This document shows positions 40,279-48,327 of a stretch of 64,000 bases of DNA, in pieces; position 1 is the stretch's first letter; every line of letters begins with the position of its first letter. Below the pieces are notes generated by a model. That model did no database searches and had not been told where the DNA came from. It saw only the letters and a program-made list of their open reading frames with translations. The stretch lies in assembly GCA_963777665.1 (NCBI GenBank), contig CAVZRJ010000004.1, positions 186,001 to 250,000 of the forward strand. Reading direction: 5' to 3'. The DNA comes from Bog-756 sp963777665. GTDB taxonomy: Bacteria; Actinomycetota; Acidimicrobiia; Acidimicrobiales; RAAP-2. The translations under genes were made by a program, and so were the position numbers.

Positions 40279-41024
40279 CCAACAGGATCACCTTCGACTT
40301 CACCGGTGCGTCCGTGTTGGTGACCGGCGGCACGAGCGGCATCGGCCACGCGCTGGGCACCGGCTTCGCCGACGCCGGCGCCTCGGTCACGGTGACGGGC
40401 ACCAGAGCCTCTCCCGGCGACTACGAGACCGACCTCGAGCGGTTCACCTACCGCCGGTGTGAGATGACCGACCCGACGACCATCGACGCCCTCGTCGAGA
40501 CGCTCGGGCGGCTCGACGTCCTGGTCAACAATGCCGGGGCCAACTTCCCCGGAGGGCGCGACGAATGGGAGCCGGAGGTGTTCGCTGTCGCGCTCACCCT
40601 CAACCTCGTCGGGCCGATGCGGCTGACCACCGCGTGTCGGGGCCTGCTCGCCGCCAGCACGCTGGACGGGGGTGCGAGCGTGGTCAACATGGCCTCACTC
40701 TCCGCCTTCCGGGCGATCCCGATCGTCCCCGGCTACGGATCGGCCAAGGCGGGTCTGGTGGCCCTCACCGGCAACCTGGCCCGCCTGTGGGCCCGCGACG
40801 GCATCCGGGTCAATGCCGTGGCCCCCGGTGTCATCGACACACCGATGACCGCGCCGATGGCCCAGTTTCCGCAGCTCATCGATGCCGAGCTGGCCCACAC
40901 CCCCATGGGCCGGCTCGGGACCCCGACCGACGTCGTCGGTGCCGTGCAGTTCCTGGCCAGCTCTGCGGCCGGCTTCGTCACCGGCCACACGCTGGTCGTC
41001 GACGGCGGATACCTGCTCCCATGA
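40275..41024 (+). CDS. SDR-family oxidoreductase
   Basis: A 249-residue classical SDR: SVLVTGGTSGIGHALGTGFADAG at the N-terminus, DVLVNNAGANFPGG, the catalytic Ser in VVNMASLSAF and Tyr/Lys in PGYGSAKAGLVALTGNLA, then APGVIDTPMTAPM and the C-terminal HTLVVDGGYLLP. It probably oxidises an alcohol or reduces a ketone with NAD(H) or NADP(H). Its ATG overlaps the alkylsulfatase-like stop and its own stop overlaps the VOC start, so it is translated as part of the same operon. Confidence 0.93.
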   Translation: MTNRITFDFTGASVLVTGGTSGIGHALGTGFADAGASVTVTGTRASPGDYETDLERFTYRRCEMTDPTTIDALVETLGRLDVLVNNAGANFPGGRDEWEPEVFAVALTLNLVGPMRLTTACRGLLAASTLDGGASVVNMASLSAFRAIPIVPGYGSAKAGLVALTGNLARLWARDGIRVNAVAPGVIDTPMTAPMAQFPQLIDAELAHTPMGRLGTPTDVVGAVQFLASSAAGFVTGHTLVVDGGYLLP

Positions 41025-41488
41025 CGACCGGACCGCTGTCCCCGCTCTACCACGTCGGCATCGTCGTCCCCGACCTGCCGCAGGCGCAGGCCACACTCAC
41101 CGACCAGCTCCACATCACGTGGGGGCCCGTCATGCACCTCGACGCGACCGAGCACCGCGACGGAGACGGTCACGACCTCGTCCTCCCGACGACGATCTGC
41201 TATTCGGTGGAGGCGCCCCATCTCGAGCTCATCGAGGAGGTTCCCGACACGGTCTGGTCCTGCAACGAGCACTCGAACCTCCACCACATCGGGTTCTGGA
41301 GCGACGACCTCGGAGGCACCAGCGCCGCCCTGTCGGCTGCAGGCTGTCCGCTGCAGCTGTGCGGCAGGGCGGATACCGTCGCTCCTGCTGCGTTCGCCTA
41401 TCACCGCAACGAGCTCGGCGTCCGAGTCGAGATCGTCGACGCGGGGATCCGAGACGCCATGGCGTTCCTGTTCGAGCCGGCGCCCTGA
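41021..41488 (+). CDS. VOC-family protein (glyoxalase/dioxygenase fold)
   Basis: A 155-residue single-chain VOC protein: LYHVGIVVPDLPQAQATLTDQL with the first metal-type His, TICYSVEAPHLELIEEVPDTVW (Glu), NLHHIGFWSDDLGGTSAALSAAGCPL with the second His, and LGVRVEIVDAG with the second Glu. All four ligand positions look intact, so a metal-dependent reaction (isomerase, epimerase, dioxygenase or lyase) is plausible. It is linked by ATGA overlap to the preceding SDR and is followed after 12 bases by the alcohol dehydrogenase. Confidence 0.9.
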   Translation: MTTGPLSPLYHVGIVVPDLPQAQATLTDQLHITWGPVMHLDATEHRDGDGHDLVLPTTICYSVEAPHLELIEEVPDTVWSCNEHSNLHHIGFWSDDLGGTSAALSAAGCPLQLCGRADTVAPAAFAYHRNELGVRVEIVDAGIRDAMAFLFEPAP

Positions 41489-41500
41489 GGAAATCGGCAC

Positions 41501-42518
41501 GTGCGACAGGTCCGAGTGCATGGCCCGGGGGACGTCCGGGTCGACGAGGTCGAACCGGCAGATCCCGGACCACGCGACGCCCTGGTAGCGGTGGCCGCCT
41601 GCGGCATCTGCGGCAGTGATCTCTCCTATATCCGCCTGGGAGGCGTCGCCGGGCCGAGCGGTACCCCTCTGTGCCTGGGCCACGAGATCTCCGGCACGGT
41701 CGAGTGGGTCGGTGCCGACGTCGCCTCTGTCAGGATCGGTGACCGAGTCGTCGTCCATCCGGGCGACGACGAGCGGGGCCGCATCGGCAATGGCGCAGCC
41801 CAGGGAGGCTTCACCCCCCAGCTGCTGGTCACCGACGTGGACAGGGGACGGCTGTTCCGCGTTCCCGCGGGTCTCCCCCTCGACATCGCCGCCTTCAGCG
41901 AACCGTTGGCCGTCGGGATGCGCGCCGCCGACCAGGCCGACGTGCAGGACGGTGACGGGGTCGCCGTGTTCGGCTGTGGGCCCATCGGGCTCGCAGCCAT
42001 CGCGACCCTGGTCGACCGCGGACACCGGAAGGTCGTCGCCATCGACCTCGAGTCCCGCCCGCCTCGAGCTGGCGCTCGGCCTCGGGGCGCAAGCGGCCAT
42101 CGACCCCGTCGCGACCGACGTGTGGGCCGAACTCGCTCGCCTGCACGGGACCTCGCCGTTTCTGTTCGGGGCCACGACGGCCACGGCAGCGTTCATCGAG
42201 GCGTCCGGGGCGCCTGGCGTGCTCACGGATGTGCTCGAGCACGGACCGGTCGGCGGGCGCCTCTCCGTGGTGGCGCTGCACTACGAGCAGGTCCCCACCA
42301 GCTACCTCATGTTGCTCATGAAGCAGTTCACCATCCGGGGCTCGATGGAGTACCCGCCCCGTTTTCAGGACGCGATCGACCTCCTCGCTCGCCGCGACGT
42401 CTCGGCGTTGGTGACCCACCGGATCCCGCTCGAGCAGTTCGACGATGCACTCAGCATCCTCACCGGCCCAGAGGATTGCGGCAAGGTGCTGATCACCGTC
42501 GATCCGTCCCAGGCGTGA
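41501..42518 (+). pseudogene. Zinc-dependent alcohol dehydrogenase, frameshifted
   Basis: The first frame from a GTG at 41501 gives the zinc-site half of a medium-chain dehydrogenase: AACGICGSDLSYIRLGG (catalytic Zn Cys), PLCLGHEISGTVEWVG (GHE), GDRVVVHPGDD and the Rossmann motif VAVFGCGPIGLAAIATLVDRG. At about 42050 the frame breaks; the +1 frame continues SPARLELALGLGAQAAIDP, then LSVVALHYEQVPTSYLMLLM and IPLEQFDDALSILTGPEDCGK to a TGA at 42516-42518. Deleting one G in CTCGAGT would restore IDLSPARLELA. The structural-zinc Cys cluster is absent. About 338 residues if repaired. Likely the last step enzyme of the operon, or a sequencing artefact hides an intact gene. Confidence 0.8.
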
Positions 42519-42641
42519 GCCTGTGGCCCTACGGCACCCTGACGGGGCGGCCCACGGAGTTGAAGGTCGGTCGGCGCGGCGCCACAATGGCTTCAATCCT
42601 GAACCGGTTCACGCGGTTCGAGCACAGCAGAGGAGGAACTG

Positions 42642-42674
42642 ATGAGGACCCTGGAACGTGGCAGCGATGGATGA
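42642..42674 (+). CDS. 10-codon leader ORF before DUF2630 gene
   Basis: A strong ribosome site (AGAGGAGG, 42629-42636) precedes ATG 42642, which opens MRTLERGSDG and stops with TGA at 42672-42674. That stop lies inside the start of the DUF2630 gene (ATG 42667), which has no ribosome site of its own at a normal distance. Translation of the leader would deliver ribosomes to the DUF2630 start. Not experimentally supported. Confidence 0.4.
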   Translation: MRTLERGSDG

Positions 42675-42909
42675 CGGCGAGCTTGCCCAACGCATCAATG
42701 CCCTGGTCGAAGAGGAGCACCACCTCGAGCGGTCCAGGGTCGGTCAGGAGCTGACCGACGAGGAGAATGCCCGAATCCAAAGCATCGAAGTCGCCCTTGA
42801 CCAGTGCTGGGACCTCCTCCGGCAACGCCGTGCACGCCGGGTCGCAGGTCTGGACCCTGACGATGTGGCGGTGCGACCCGCCGACGTGGTCGAGGGCTAT
42901 CAGCAGTGA
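42667..42909 (+). CDS. DUF2630 family protein
   Basis: An 80-residue soluble protein: MDDGELAQRINALVEEEHHLERS, TDEENARIQSIEVALDQCWDLL, RQRRARRVAGLDPDDVAVRP, VVEGYQQ. This matches the DUF2630 pattern throughout, including the LDQCWDLLRQRRARR core and the VEGY tail. It is predicted largely helical, probably a coiled coil. Function unknown; widespread in actinobacteria. The family start MDD places the ATG at 42667; a GTG at 42658 is an alternative. Confidence 0.88.
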   Translation: MDDGELAQRINALVEEEHHLERSRVGQELTDEENARIQSIEVALDQCWDLLRQRRARRVAGLDPDDVAVRPADVVEGYQQ

Positions 42910-42913
42910 GCTC

Positions 42914-42938
42914 GCGGCCGGGGCTCAGCGCCGGCCGC
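42914..42938. terminator. Hairpin between DUF2630 and ICMT-like genes
   Basis: GCGGCCGG at 42914-42921 pairs perfectly with CCGGCCGC at 42931-42938 over a 9-base loop, 4 bases after the DUF2630 stop and before the convergent methyltransferase stop. Likely terminator. Confidence 0.6.
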
Positions 42939-42987
42939 CGTGGGCCGAAGACGTCGTTCGCACGTCACTTGTCTATCCGGGCTCCTG

Positions 42988-43479
42988 TCAAAAGATGAAC
43001 GGAACCAGCATCTTGGTCGACCGTTTGTACGGTGGATACGACTCCGGGAAGAGGCGCCCCATGATGCGTTCTTCGACCGTCGCGGCATAGACGAAATACG
43101 CGCCCAGGAGGACGGCGGCCACGATCCAGTACAGGCTGGACGCAATCGTGGTCCCGATCGCCGCAAGGATGATCCCGGAATAGATCGGGTGGCGAATGTA
43201 CCGGTATGGGCCGGTTGTCACCAGCTCTGGATCGGCTTTCTGGGACATCGGAGTTCCCCAGTTTCGGCCGAGATAGACCCTGGCCCACACCGCCAAGGCC
43301 AACCCGAGCAGGAACACCCCGAGGCCGATGCCCTGGAGCCACGGGTCATCGACAGTGGCGGAGTGTCCGTTGAAGACTCGGGACCGGACCGACAGGAGAA
43401 CGATCAGAATGATCGCTATCCGGATGGGAACGGAGGATGTGGACCGGGTCTGAGTCGCTTTGGTCCGGACTGACGCCAC
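42988..43479 (-). CDS. Isoprenylcysteine carboxyl methyltransferase (ICMT)-like membrane protein
   Basis: A 163-residue membrane protein of the ICMT/PEMT type. After two hydrophobic segments comes the signature PMSQKADPELVTTGPYRYIRHPIYSG, which binds S-adenosylmethionine, then a hydrophobic IILAAIGTTIASSLYWIVAAVLL and the C-terminal VEERIMGRLFPESYPPYKRSTKMLVPF, where the Glu-Glu-x2 motif sits. Bacterial homologues methylate unknown lipids or small molecules. The GTG at 43479 is the only ordinary start codon; the frame upstream still codes for a helix-like stretch (VDIIIPAIWIAFWIYWIV) but has no ATG, GTG or TTG before a stop at 43576. Confidence 0.85.
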   Translation of the reverse strand: MASVRTKATQTRSTSSVPIRIAIILIVLLSVRSRVFNGHSATVDDPWLQGIGLGVFLLGLALAVWARVYLGRNWGTPMSQKADPELVTTGPYRYIRHPIYSGIILAAIGTTIASSLYWIVAAVLLGAYFVYAATVEERIMGRLFPESYPPYKRSTKMLVPFIF

Positions 43480-43718
43480 GATCCAGTAGATCCAGAACGC
43501 AATCCAGATCGCTGGAATGATGATGTCAACGATGTGCGTCGGCGCTCCGATCGAGCAATGATAGATCGGTGCTGATCACCTGTCCGTTCTGTGCAGCGGC
43601 CCGCTCCCCACTGGTCCTGCTCTGACGAGCCACACGTCGAATCGTTGATCCGAAGTCGATCTCATCGCCTGCCGTCTACCCCCTTCGTGACGGCCTCCCC
43701 CACCCGGTTGTGCCGGCG
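43480..43718. other. Short gap between ICMT-like and epimerase genes
   Basis: Apart from the unstarted hydrophobic reading frame at 43480-43575 described for the ICMT-like gene, nothing recognisable is seen. The ICMT-like gene and the epimerase run in the same leftward orientation, so this gap should carry the ICMT-like promoter. Confidence 0.35.
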
Positions 43719-44714
43719 TCAGCCGTTCGGCGGCAGGTCTCCGGCAGTCCGCAGGTAGGCGACGAGGTCCCGGAAGGTCTGGAGGGTCGGCCGATAGGTG
43801 ACCCCGAGCGCATCGAGCGTCGCGGTATCGTCAGTGGGCACGCCGGTCGTCATGACGATCGCCGCCTCCTCGGACAGCGGTCCCGGAGTGTCCGCCCCTC
43901 CGGCGCGGTGTCGGTCGAACTCCTTCCCCAGGTCGACGATCTCCTCCCGGGAGATGTCCTGTCGCATGACGGCCCGGCCTGCAGCCTCCCCCAGGATGTC
44001 GGTCCACTCCGACCAGGACACGAACCGCCCGCCGGCCATGAAGTGGCGGGGGCCCTGCCCCCTCTCGACGGAGCGTTCGAGGAGGAGTGCCAGGTCCCGG
44101 ACGTCGACGACACCCATGCCCCCGGGTGGCGCCAGCATCATGAACTCCAGCGCGCCCAGCACGGCGGCGAAGCTCCCGTCCCGGTGGGGGCTCCCCGGCC
44201 CGTAGACCCCTCCGACGACGAAGCTGGTGACCGGCGCACCCTCTTCCTGTCTGGCCCGGACCAGCAACTCCGCCTCGAGCTTGGACGCCCCGTAGGCGGA
44301 CAGCGGTGACGCCAGCGGGGAATCACGGGTCAGGACCTCCTCGACAGCCGGGAGGTAGGCCATGACCGTGGAGGTGTAGACAATCGGGTCCGCCCCGACT
44401 GCGAGGCCGGCATCCAGGACGGTGCGCACACCATCGACGTTCGCCGTCGCCGACGCCGGGCCTGTGCCGCCGGAGACGCCGATCTCCCCCGCCAGATGCA
44501 CGACCGAGTCACACGCGACGAGCGCGAGCTCGACCGCCCGCCTGTCGGTGACGTCGCCCACCGCGACGTCGACGTCGCCCCACGACGACCCGAGCGCACG
44601 CTCGGCACGGGTCGGGTTGCGAACCAGGACCCTGACGTCGTGGCCGGCATCCAGGAGCGCATGCACAGTGTGGGATCCGATGAACCCGCCCGCACCTGTC
44701 ACCAGCACACGCAT
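43719..44714 (-). CDS. NAD-dependent epimerase/dehydratase (extended SDR)
   Basis: A 331-residue extended SDR. MRVLVTGAGGFIGSHTVHALLDAGH is the Rossmann start, VGDVTDRRAVELALVACDSVVHLAGE the cofactor loop, and YGASKLEAELLVRA the Tyr-x-x-x-Lys pair. VYTSTVMAYLPAVEE gives the Ser/Thr. The later part (VTSFVVGGVYGPGSPHRDGSF, VDVRDLALLLERSV) fits dihydroflavonol-4-reductase or nucleotide-sugar epimerase-like enzymes of actinobacteria. Substrate unknown. ATG at 44714 is the natural start; the frame is open to 44819. Not coupled to its neighbours. Confidence 0.9.
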   Translation of the reverse strand: MRVLVTGAGGFIGSHTVHALLDAGHDVRVLVRNPTRAERALGSSWGDVDVAVGDVTDRRAVELALVACDSVVHLAGEIGVSGGTGPASATANVDGVRTVLDAGLAVGADPIVYTSTVMAYLPAVEEVLTRDSPLASPLSAYGASKLEAELLVRARQEEGAPVTSFVVGGVYGPGSPHRDGSFAAVLGALEFMMLAPPGGMGVVDVRDLALLLERSVERGQGPRHFMAGGRFVSWSEWTDILGEAAGRAVMRQDISREEIVDLGKEFDRHRAGGADTPGPLSEEAAIVMTTGVPTDDTATLDALGVTYRPTLQTFRDLVAYLRTAGDLPPNG

Positions 44715-44977
44715 CGGAGTCCCTTCGGTTGAGCTGGATGGTAGCGAGTTCGACGACGCTCGCTCAGTCCGTGGCCGCGCCTTGGTCGCTGTCGGCAAGG
44801 AACCGCTCCGTCTGACCATAGCGATCGCTGGTCACCGGCGGCTCATCGCTCACGCCAGGAGCTCAGAACGGGAATGATGCCAGGGATCCCCTCCCGATGA
44901 GCCTTACGATGGCCCTGTGCCGGAACACTTGACGACGATCTCCAAACGGTGGACAGCGGGTACCTTGAAACAGGGCA

Positions 44978-46186
44978 ATGAGACCGCAGGACTCTAACGC
45001 CTCGCCAACAGGAGCTGTCGGAGCGTCGTCGCCACCCGGGGTGACCGACTCGCCTCTCGAAGAAGAACGAACCGGGAGCAAATCGACTGTGCGCCGAGCC
45101 TGGCCGATCGGGAGGTACCTCGTCGGCATCGGTGCTGTCACCATCGCTGTCTGGGTCCTCAGTTCGCACACCGACGAGCTGTCCGGCATCACGGCAGTAT
45201 TCGACCATGTGAACTGGTGGTGGATTCTGGCAGCTGTGGGGGCGGAGGCACTGTCGTTCGTCAGCTTCACAGCCTTGCAGTACCAGCTCCTGAGCGCGAA
45301 AGGCGGGTTCACGCCACCGATCTCTCCTCTGTTCAGGATGACGCTTGCCTCGCAAGCTCTGACCAACTCGCTCCCCGCTGGGAATGCTGTTTCAGCCGTG
45401 TACGGATTTCGATGGTTCCGGCGTTTCGGCGCCGACGAGACGCTCGCCGTGTGGGCCATGGTGGGGACGGTCATCGCATCGATGGTTTCGCTCTCTCTCG
45501 TGGCGACGGCCGGATTGGCATTGGCAACCGAGGAGGGTGCTTCCCTGGACCTGGTTCCGGTCCTCGTCGGTGTCCTTGCGGTAACCATCACGGTGGGGGT
45601 GCTCTTCGTCTACGAGCGCCCGCTGCTTGTCGTTCTGCCATGGGTCTTGCGTGCATCGCAAACGATTCTGAAACGGCCGAGGGGTGACATCATCGAACGG
45701 GCCGACCAGATCGTCCGTCAGCTCACGTCGGTCAAACTCGGAGGGCGGCGAGTCGTTACCATCGTTGCGTGCGGTATGGCGAACTGGCTCTTCGACTGCG
45801 CCTGCTTTGCCTTGATGTTCCTGGCGATCGGTGCCTCGATCCCATCGAAGGGACTTCTGCTCGCGTACGGGGCGGGCCAGCTGGCCGCAGCACTACCGAT
45901 CACGCCGGGAGGACTGGGTGTGGTCGAAGGAAGCATCACAATCGCCCTGGTGGCCTTCGGCGGAGCTCAGGTGGCCACGGTCGATGCTGTATTGCTCTAC
46001 CGCCTGATCAGCTTCTGGTTGGTCCTGGCCGTCGGGTGGCTCCTGATCGGCGAACTCGCACTCGAGGTGAGAAGGGGCCGTTGGAGCCGACGAGCCGTTG
46101 TCTCGCCCGTCCAGGCAGAACTCGAGGCTCGAACGGGCTCGGCATCAGTCACGTCCGTGCCGACGGACGGACCGTCCGGGTCGTGA
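44978..46186 (+). CDS. Flippase-like membrane protein (LPG synthase TM-domain/UPF0104 family)
   Basis: A 402-residue membrane protein with about eight hydrophobic segments. A 45-residue hydrophilic N-terminus precedes YLVGIGAVTIAVWVLSSH. Motifs of the lysylphosphatidylglycerol synthase transmembrane family include LASQALTNSLPAGNAVSAVYGFRWFRRFGADE, AALPITPGGLGVVEGSITIALVAFGG and AVLLYRLISFWLVLAVGW. There is no aminoacyl-transferase domain, so it is the stand-alone YbhN-like form, which may translocate lipids. The TGA overlaps a GTG that could start the downstream lipoprotein gene. Confidence 0.9.
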   Translation: MRPQDSNASPTGAVGASSPPGVTDSPLEEERTGSKSTVRRAWPIGRYLVGIGAVTIAVWVLSSHTDELSGITAVFDHVNWWWILAAVGAEALSFVSFTALQYQLLSAKGGFTPPISPLFRMTLASQALTNSLPAGNAVSAVYGFRWFRRFGADETLAVWAMVGTVIASMVSLSLVATAGLALATEEGASLDLVPVLVGVLAVTITVGVLFVYERPLLVVLPWVLRASQTILKRPRGDIIERADQIVRQLTSVKLGGRRVVTIVACGMANWLFDCACFALMFLAIGASIPSKGLLLAYGAGQLAAALPITPGGLGVVEGSITIALVAFGGAQVATVDAVLLYRLISFWLVLAVGWLLIGELALEVRRGRWSRRAVVSPVQAELEARTGSASVTSVPTDGPSGS

Positions 46187-46188
46187 GC

Positions 46189-46644
46189 ATGGTGGCCACA
46201 TCCAGGGTGATCCGCCAGCATCTGTCCTCACGAGCCCGCGGGCTCGCGGCTTGCGCCTTGGTCATCTTCCTTGCGGCCGGCTGCACATCAGCACGCAGCA
46301 ACCTCGGGACGAGCGACAGCTCCTGCTTCTTGGCCCTGCCCGCGGCTACGAAAGCGGTCGGTTCGCACAGCAGGCTGCTCGGAGCCCGTCTGTTCTCCCT
46401 CACCGAGCTCCGTCGTGAGGCTCCGAAGCTGGCCGCTCAGGTCTCGCCGAAGGGCTCCCCCAAGCAGAGTCTCTGCGTCCTCGCCTTCTCCGGGCACTTC
46501 AGTTCAACAGCGGTGTCCATGCCGCACGGGCGGTCGGTGGGTCAGGTTGCGGTTGTGGTCCTGACGAGGCCTTCGAACATGCTCCTCGGGACCGTCATCC
46601 TCAAACGGGTGCCCCTCAGCTTCGGCCATTCTCACATCGGCTGA
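46189..46644 (+). CDS. Small lipoprotein of unknown function
   Basis: A 151-residue protein with a basic n-region, the hydrophobic stretch GLAACALVIFLAAGC and lipobox LAAGC, then a mature domain CFLALPAATKAVGSHSRLLG, SPKGSPKQSLCVLAFSGHF and a C-terminal TVILKRVPLSFGHSHIG. Two further Cys (CFL and LCVL) recur in the same spacing in the lipoprotein at 47664-48218 (CSLLSMKAATKALG), suggesting a shared DUF3558-like fold. A GTG at 46183 overlapping the flippase stop may be the true start, giving coupling. Membrane-anchored on the outside; role unknown. Confidence 0.68.
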   Translation: MVATSRVIRQHLSSRARGLAACALVIFLAAGCTSARSNLGTSDSSCFLALPAATKAVGSHSRLLGARLFSLTELRREAPKLAAQVSPKGSPKQSLCVLAFSGHFSSTAVSMPHGRSVGQVAVVVLTRPSNMLLGTVILKRVPLSFGHSHIG

Positions 46645-46760
46645 GTGCCTCCTGCGGCGCTGCGCAACGGGAAGCCACTGACGGGCGCTGCCTTCGATGT
46701 GTCTGAGGAGCTGGCCGCGCTGATGCACCCTGACCGAATGGGCTGTATTCAACCGATAGA

Positions 46761-46789
46761 TTGCAAACAGCGCTCCGGAGGTCTACTAT
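46761..46789 (+). promoter_or_regulatory. Promoter of the ArsR-SRPBCC operon
   Basis: TTGCAA (46761-46766), 17-base spacer, TACTAT (46784-46789), then 8 bases to the ATG at 46798 (5 to a GTG at 46795). This predicts an essentially leaderless transcript. The layout is the same as that of the ArsR relic promoter at 12886-12914. Confidence 0.6.
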
Positions 46790-46797
46790 TCAACGTG

Positions 46798-47160
46798 ATG
46801 GTTGAAGAGCGGACATCCGGGGTCGAAGTCGAGGATCACAAGCTGAACGCTGTGTTCTCGGCGCTTGCCGATCCGACTCGCCGGGCCATCCTGCGCCGAT
46901 TGGCGTGCGGAGAGGCCAACGTGAGCGAACTGGCGCAGCCATTCACCATGAGCTTCCAGGCTGTCTCCAAGCACTTGCAGGTGCTGGAGCAGGCCGGGCT
47001 GGTCAACAGGAGTCGAAGGGCCCAGCAACGACCGTGCCGCTTGCGACCTGAGGCGCTGGCCGATGCCAGCGGATGGCTCGGCGATTATCGCCAACTCTGG
47101 GAGACCGCCTTCGACCGCCTCGATGAGCACCTCACGAACCAGGAAGGATCACCACAATGA
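46798..47160 (+). CDS. ArsR/HTH_20-family transcriptional regulator
   Basis: A 120-residue winged-helix regulator: LNAVFSALADPTRRAILRRLACGEANVSELAQPFTM with the recognition helix SFQAVSKHLQVLEQAGLVNR and a basic wing (SRRAQQRPCRLRPEALADASGWL). There are no metal-binding Cys pairs, so it belongs to the SdpR/YczG-like group that is normally paired with an SRPBCC protein, as here. The ATG at 46798 directly follows a promoter; the frame is open upstream to 46645 but that lies within the promoter and beyond. Its TGA overlaps the downstream ATG (ATGA). Confidence 0.93.
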   Translation: MVEERTSGVEVEDHKLNAVFSALADPTRRAILRRLACGEANVSELAQPFTMSFQAVSKHLQVLEQAGLVNRSRRAQQRPCRLRPEALADASGWLGDYRQLWETAFDRLDEHLTNQEGSPQ

Positions 47161-47618
47161 CCGAATCAGGAGGGACCACCACCATGACCGACCGAGAGCC
47201 CTACATCTCGATCACTCGCACGTTCAGCGCCTCGCCCACGGCTGTCTTCGAGGCCTGGACGAGCCCGGCTCAGTTCGGCCGTTGGTTCGGCACAGAGTCC
47301 ACCGCAGTGGAGGACGTCAGCATGGATCTACGGGTCGGTGGCAATTGGAGCGCACGCATGATCCTCGGAGACGGTACGGAGATCGCCTGGCACGGTTCCT
47401 ATCTCGAGGTGGAAGCCCCGCATCGACTCGTCCTGAGCCTCAGTGACCGGCCCGGCGACCAGTTTGAACGAGTTGCGGTCGATCTCAAGGAGGTCGAGGG
47501 CGGAACCGAGATGACGTTCACCCAGTCGGGCGGCAACATGCCCCCGGAACATTATGCCCAGGCCGAGGAAGGGTGGCGGTCGTTCTTCGACGACCTCTCG
47601 AAGGGGCTCTCCGGCTGA
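47157..47618 (+). CDS. SRPBCC (AHSA1/CalC-like) domain protein
   Basis: A 153-residue START-fold protein: ISITRTFSASPTAVFEAWTSPAQFGRWFGTE, the AHSA1 opening, then MDLRVGGNWSARMILGDGTEIAWHGSYLEVEAPHRLVLS and EMTFTQSGGNMPPEHYAQAEEGWRSFFDDLSKGL at the C-terminus. The fold binds a hydrophobic ligand; in ArsR-SRPBCC pairs the ligand or role is usually unknown. A second ATG at 47184 with its own GGAGGG ribosome site may be the actual start, but the first overlaps the regulator stop. Confidence 0.92.
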   Translation: MTESGGTTTMTDREPYISITRTFSASPTAVFEAWTSPAQFGRWFGTESTAVEDVSMDLRVGGNWSARMILGDGTEIAWHGSYLEVEAPHRLVLSLSDRPGDQFERVAVDLKEVEGGTEMTFTQSGGNMPPEHYAQAEEGWRSFFDDLSKGLSG

Positions 47619-47663
47619 CGCAGTCGCCCCGCCCGGCGCTCTGGATCATGGTGCAGCGACTCT

Positions 47664-48218
47664 TCAGAGTCGACTGAGTATCGCGGCCAGGGTTCGTTGG
47701 TCTTGCGACTCGGACAGGCTCATGGATGTGAGGTCGATGACGTAGCCGCTCTTCATTGCGAACAACTGGTCCAGATGTGCTGTCCGTCCGTTGCCCATTG
47801 GAGCGGGTTGAGAGGGTAGCCAGTATGCGGGGATGCCACCCACTGACACCCTCGTGAAGTTCGGCGCTGGAATCGTCTCAGTCTCACTGCCGGGGAAGGT
47901 TCCTGAGACGAACTGTGGATGACCATGATGGAGGTTCGTGAAGTTGGCCACCGATTTCGGATTCCAAGAGAGGTCCACGCCAAAGGTTCCCGGCTCCGAC
48001 CCTTCAGGAACGTACAGACAGGTGCTTTGCTGACCAGCAAGCGAGTTATTGGCCTCAGATGGCCGAACGGGATGACCGAGCGCTTTCGTCGCGGCCTTCA
48101 TCGACAGCAACGAGCAGGCGGAACGGGCTGGTGGTGACTGCGCTGCCGATGATCCACAAGCCGCAAGCATGAGTGGGAGAGGCGTCGCCAAGAATACGAG
48201 CACGAGGTTCCGCCGAGT
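47664..48218 (-). CDS. DUF3558-like lipoprotein
   Basis: About 184 residues from a GTG at 48218 (or 191 from a TTG at 48239). VTRRNLVLVFLATPLPLMLAAC is a typical lipoprotein signal with lipobox LAAC. The mature part has CSLLSMKAATKALGHPV and STCLYVPEGSEPGTFGVDLS, the two-Cys pattern of DUF3558-type actinobacterial lipoproteins, and a C-terminal GGIPAYWLPSQPAPMGNGRT and DQLFAMKSGYVIDLTSM. Function unknown; such proteins are surface-exposed. Convergent with the SRPBCC gene. Confidence 0.75.
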   Translation of the reverse strand, partial: TRRNLVLVFLATPLPLMLAACGSSAAQSPPARSACSLLSMKAATKALGHPVRPSEANNSLAGQQSTCLYVPEGSEPGTFGVDLSWNPKSVANFTNLHHGHPQFVSGTFPGSETETIPAPNFTRVSVGGIPAYWLPSQPAPMGNGRTAHLDQLFAMKSGYVIDLTSMSLSESQDQRTLAAILSRL

Positions 48219-48327
48219 CACCTGCGCAGTATCGCCCAATTCCGATTATCGAGCTCGCGCCATTGCCTCCGGAAGCTCAGGTACCGCCCCCGCTCCCTCG
48301 CGAGCTGGAGCAAGGATGGCCGGGCAT

